DNA from: Dankookia rubra
GTDB taxonomy: Bacteria; Pseudomonadota; Alphaproteobacteria; Acetobacterales; Acetobacteraceae
DNA length: 64,000 bases
Reading direction: 5' to 3'
Assembly: GCF_004355005.1 (NCBI RefSeq)
Contig: NZ_SMSJ01000004.1
Location: 218,548 to 282,547 of the forward strand
A program made the position numbers and the translations under genes. Below the pieces are notes generated by a model. It was not told where the DNA came from and made no database searches. It was given only the letters and a program-made list of their open reading frames with translations. Positions 61,839 to 64,000 of this stretch are shown here, piece after piece (the first letter of the stretch is position 1; the number at the start of each line of letters is the position of its first letter).

Positions 61839-62572
61839 GCGAGTTCGCGGCTTTGACCGAGGACCGGCTGCTCGGCGGCCGGGTGCTGCTGCGGCAGCCG
61901 CTGCGCGGCCTTCGGGCCGGGCTGGATGCGGTGCTGTTGGCCGCCGCGGTACCGGCCCTGGCCGGCCAGCGGGTGCTGGAGGCCGGCTGCGGCAGCGGCG
62001 CCGGCTTCCTTTGCCTGGCCGCCCGGGTGCCGGGACTGGCGATCCTCGCTGTTGAGCGCGATGCCGGGCTGGCGGCGCTGGCGCGCAGCAATGCCGCGGC
62101 GAACGGACTGGCCGGGCGGGTGGAGGTGATCGAGGGCGATGTGCGGGACATGGCGCTGGCCCGCCGGCTGCCGGCCTGCGATCACGCCTTCGCCAACCCG
62201 CCCTTCTGGCCCGGCGGCACCGCGCCGTCCGAGGCGATCCGCCGGGCGGCGACCCATGAGGAGGCGAGCCTGGCGGACTGGGCGCGCTTCCTGGCGGCAC
62301 CGCTGGTCCGGCGCGGCAGCCTCGGCCTGATCCTGCCTGCGGCGCGGCTGGATGCGGCCATGGCGGCGCTGACCGCAGCTGGCTGCGGCGGGACCAGGTT
62401 GATCCCCTTCTGGCCGCGCGCCGGGCAACAGGCCAAGCGGGTGCTGCTGCAGGCCAGGCGCGGCAGGCGCGGTCCGGCGCGGATCGACCCGGGGCTGGTG
62501 CTGCATGACGCGGCCGGCTTCACCGCGGCGGCGGAGGCGATCCTGCGGGACGGTGCGGCACTGCCAGGCTGA
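61835..62572 (+). CDS. TrmN6-type N6-adenine methyltransferase
   Basis: This 245-residue SAM-dependent methyltransferase has motif I VLEAGCGSGAGFLCLA and the catalytic NPPF motif in ANPPFW, as in enzymes acting on exocyclic amino groups. The N-terminal LLGGRVLLRQPLRGLRAGLDAVLLAA matches the tRNA1(Val) (adenine-37-N6) methyltransferase branch. The tRNA target fits the tRNA-Val gene at 820 only by family name; the precise site is not proven. It is coupled to the DUF2007 gene. Confidence 0.9.
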   Translation: MSEFAALTEDRLLGGRVLLRQPLRGLRAGLDAVLLAAAVPALAGQRVLEAGCGSGAGFLCLAARVPGLAILAVERDAGLAALARSNAAANGLAGRVEVIEGDVRDMALARRLPACDHAFANPPFWPGGTAPSEAIRRAATHEEASLADWARFLAAPLVRRGSLGLILPAARLDAAMAALTAAGCGGTRLIPFWPRAGQQAKRVLLQARRGRRGPARIDPGLVLHDAAGFTAAAEAILRDGAALPG

Positions 62573-62579
62573 CCCGGCG

Positions 62580-62864
62580 TCAGCCTTCCTGGGTATCGGG
62601 GTGGCGCAGGTACCAGAGCCGCTCATGCGCCGCCACCAGGCTTTCCATGTTGCGGCGACGGTTGGTGTCCGGCGAGACGGGGCGGCGCGTCAGCATCATC
62701 TCAAGGATGCGGAGCAGTTGCTCGGCAACTTCGTAGTCCGCCTGATCGCAGGCATGGTGAAAGGCGATCAGGATCTTGTCGGACAGGCGGCGGCTATGCC
62801 GCGGCGCCGTGCCGCGTGCGGCATCGCGGGCGCCTTCCAGGTCCGAGGCCTCGTCCACCATCAT
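62580..62864 (-). CDS. Conserved hypothetical alphaproteobacterial protein (94 residues)
   Basis: I know of no function for this protein. It is a 94-residue soluble, mainly helical chain with ILIAFHHACDQADYEVAEQLLRILE and RRNMESLVAAHERLWYLRH, blocks that look conserved among Rhodospirillales. ATG 62864 and 62861 are both possible starts. It is convergent with the methyltransferase gene, seven bases away. Confidence 0.75.
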   Translation of the reverse strand: MMVDEASDLEGARDAARGTAPRHSRRLSDKILIAFHHACDQADYEVAEQLLRILEMMLTRRPVSPDTNRRRNMESLVAAHERLWYLRHPDTQEG

Positions 62865-62958
62865 ACTCGTCTCCAGACCCGGCCGGTCGGCGCCGGGCCC
62901 TTGGGTTATGGCATAAAAATCGAGCCAAACCCACAGGCGCGGAAGCCGGACTTGGCTC

Positions 62959-63039
62959 GAGCAGAGTGCGGGTGGGCGCGACCGCCCGGATGCACGGATC
63001 TGCGGCGAAAACGCAAGGCCATGGCAGGTCGGCGTTCAT
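62959..63039 (+). repeat. Dispersed structured intergenic repeat, copy B
   Basis: This is the 81-bp partner of 32088-32168. The arms GCAGA and TCTGC and the inner GGGCG/CGCCC hairpin are both kept; the loops and flanks have changed. Immediately upstream a separate hairpin CGAGCCAA/TTGGCTCG spans 62920-62959. The unit fills most of the 207-base gap between the 94-residue gene and the SCO gene. Confidence 0.7.
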
Positions 63040-63071
63040 GCATGCAGGCGGTCCGCCGCAGCCGGCCTTGG

Positions 63072-63752
63072 CTAGTCGGGGCGGACTTTGATCTGGGCGG
63101 CCACCGCCGCGGCAATGTCCTCGGGCCGTAGGTCCGGCCGGTAGAGCGAGCGGACCCGGCCACCCGGGTCGACCAGGTAGATGAAACTGGAATGGTCCAT
63201 CAGGTAGTCCGTCATGTCGGGCCGCTGCGCGCGTGCATAATAGACCCGGTAACGCCGCGCCACCTCGGCGATCTGCTCCGGTGTGCCGGTCAATCCCTGC
63301 AGGCGCGGGTGGAAGCGGCTGACATAGTCGGCCAGCGCCGCAGGCGTGTCCCGCTGCGGGTCGACGGTGATGAAGACCGGCGTCACCGCCTCGCCCGCCC
63401 TGCCCAGCGCGTCGAGCGCCGCGGCCATGGTGCCGAGCTCGGTCGGGCAGACGTCGGGGCAGAAGCTGTAGCCGAAATAGACCAACATCCAGCGGCCGGC
63501 ATAGTCGCGCTCGGTCACCGGCTGGCCAGCCTGGTTGACCAGGCTGAAGGACCCGCCGAGCGCCAGCCCTTGCGGCAGCTGCACCCCGCCGGCCCCCGGC
63601 ACCGGCATCTGGCCGCCGAAGATCAGGCCGAGCCGGGCGGCGAAGGCCTCGCCCAGCCCCTCGCCCGGCGCGCGCGTCACCCAGGCATAGGCCCAGACGC
63701 CGCCGAGCAGCGCAACCAGAAGGATGGCGAGGAGGCGGATGGTCCGGAGCAT
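63072..63752 (-). CDS. SCO family copper-binding protein
   Basis: This 226-residue thioredoxin-fold protein has an N-terminal membrane anchor (residues 6-27). The copper site is C98-P-D-V-C102 in YSFCPDVCPTE with H187 in MDHSSF. GRWMLVYFGYS and VFITVDPQRDTP are family motifs. SCO proteins deliver copper to the Cu-A centre of cytochrome c oxidase or act as thiol reductases. ATG 63752 is followed by an ideal signal anchor; upstream residues in the open frame are not conserved. Confidence 0.95.
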   Translation of the reverse strand: MLRTIRLLAILLVALLGGVWAYAWVTRAPGEGLGEAFAARLGLIFGGQMPVPGAGGVQLPQGLALGGSFSLVNQAGQPVTERDYAGRWMLVYFGYSFCPDVCPTELGTMAAALDALGRAGEAVTPVFITVDPQRDTPAALADYVSRFHPRLQGLTGTPEQIAEVARRYRVYYARAQRPDMTDYLMDHSSFIYLVDPGGRVRSLYRPDLRPEDIAAAVAAQIKVRPD

Positions 63753-63958
63753 GGTCGGTCGTGTAGCGGCGACGAAAGGCCTGGGCCAGCGCGGGGAGCC
63801 GGCGCGCGTGTAACGGTTTGTGATTATGGGCCGGGAGCGGTCCGACCGGCGCAGGAAGCGGAGGACACCGTCCCCCGCTCTCTTGCCCGCTAGGAGCTCG
63901 TCCACGTAACGGCTGAAGAGGCTCGACAGGCGGATCGTGCGGTGATTCGCTCGGCGGC
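63753..63958. other. Intergenic region probably containing the left end of an IS element
   Basis: No gene is seen. The AT-richer patch GTGTAACGGTTTGTGATTAT (63808-63827) stands out. The IS terminal inverted repeat expected upstream of the transposase at 63959 should lie here, but cannot be defined without the right end. Confidence 0.35.
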
Positions 63959-64000
63959 ATGACGAAGAGCTTTCGGCCCTGGAAGGTGGACGAGGCCTGG
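63959..64000 (+). mobile_element. Start of a probable IS1182-family transposase, cut by window edge
   Basis: The 14 codons from ATG 63959 read MTKSFRPWKVDEAW. This closely resembles the conserved N-terminus of IS1182-like transposases (K-x-FRPW-x-VDQ/E-W). The remainder is outside the window, so the call depends on a very short stretch. It suggests an insertion sequence directly upstream of the SCO gene. Confidence 0.5.

Overview
The window is very GC-rich chromosomal DNA with tightly packed, often start-stop-overlapping genes. The gene content points to an alphaproteobacterium, most likely a Roseomonas-like member of the Acetobacteraceae: the ligase-associated DNA damage response set, ELM1-family protein, FeS-type photolyase, long-form PyrE, DUF6134 and an RHH_4 protein. 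This placement is inference from protein families; no rRNA or marker phylogeny is available here.

Layout. 1-6.7 kb: a cut-off N-formylglutamate amidohydrolase, tRNA-Val(GAC), a thiolase/DUF35 pair, an MBL hydrolase, a chemoreceptor and a flavin reductase. 6.7-16.4 kb: a ferric-iron permease, then four co-oriented genes (ethylene-receptor-like histidine kinase, response regulator, penicillin-acylase-family hydrolase, GH3-family amido synthetase), then an oppositely oriented fbpA-bfd-bfr iron import/storage run. 16.7-22.4 kb: a periplasmic GMC dehydrogenase with its Tat subunit, a glyoxalase, an RHH protein, a HpaI-type aldolase and a TPR protein. 22.5-32.1 kb: the ligase-associated DNA repair set (ligase, exonuclease, helicase, PdeM) split by a PAS/HWE histidine kinase and followed by a CPD photolyase and a phosphoesterase. 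32.2-38.6 kb: GNAT, creatininase, FeS-BCP photolyase, DUF6134, SixA, CHAD protein and a degenerate nuclease. 38.7-48.6 kb: housekeeping genes (gltA, purC, pyrE) mixed with a racemase, a tartrate/malate-type dehydrogenase, MsrQ, an ELM1 protein and an orphan peptide-binding protein. 48.8-54.8 kb: a divergent siderophore uptake locus (TonB receptor; PepSY, ExbB, ExbD, TonB). 54.8-64 kb: PhoX, class-III aminotransferase, O-antigen ligase, diheme cytochrome c, polyprenyl synthase, DUF2007, a NPPF methyltransferase, SCO protein and the first codons of a probable IS transposase.

How it works together. Five near-identical 19-bp palindromic sites (consensus close to AATGAGAATCATTCGCAAA) lie in front of fbpB, fbpA-bfd-bfr, an uncharacterised 82-residue protein, the TonB receptor and the PepSY-ExbBD-TonB operon. 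They define a local iron regulon, presumably of Fur. The kinase at 8.6 kb keeps every copper/ethylene-binding residue of plant ETR1 at identical spacing and is co-oriented with a GH3 protein, a family best known for conjugating plant hormones to amino acids. This is the most unusual system in the window. Two pairs of dispersed structured repeats are also present: one begins directly after stop codons, the other sits in intergenic gaps.
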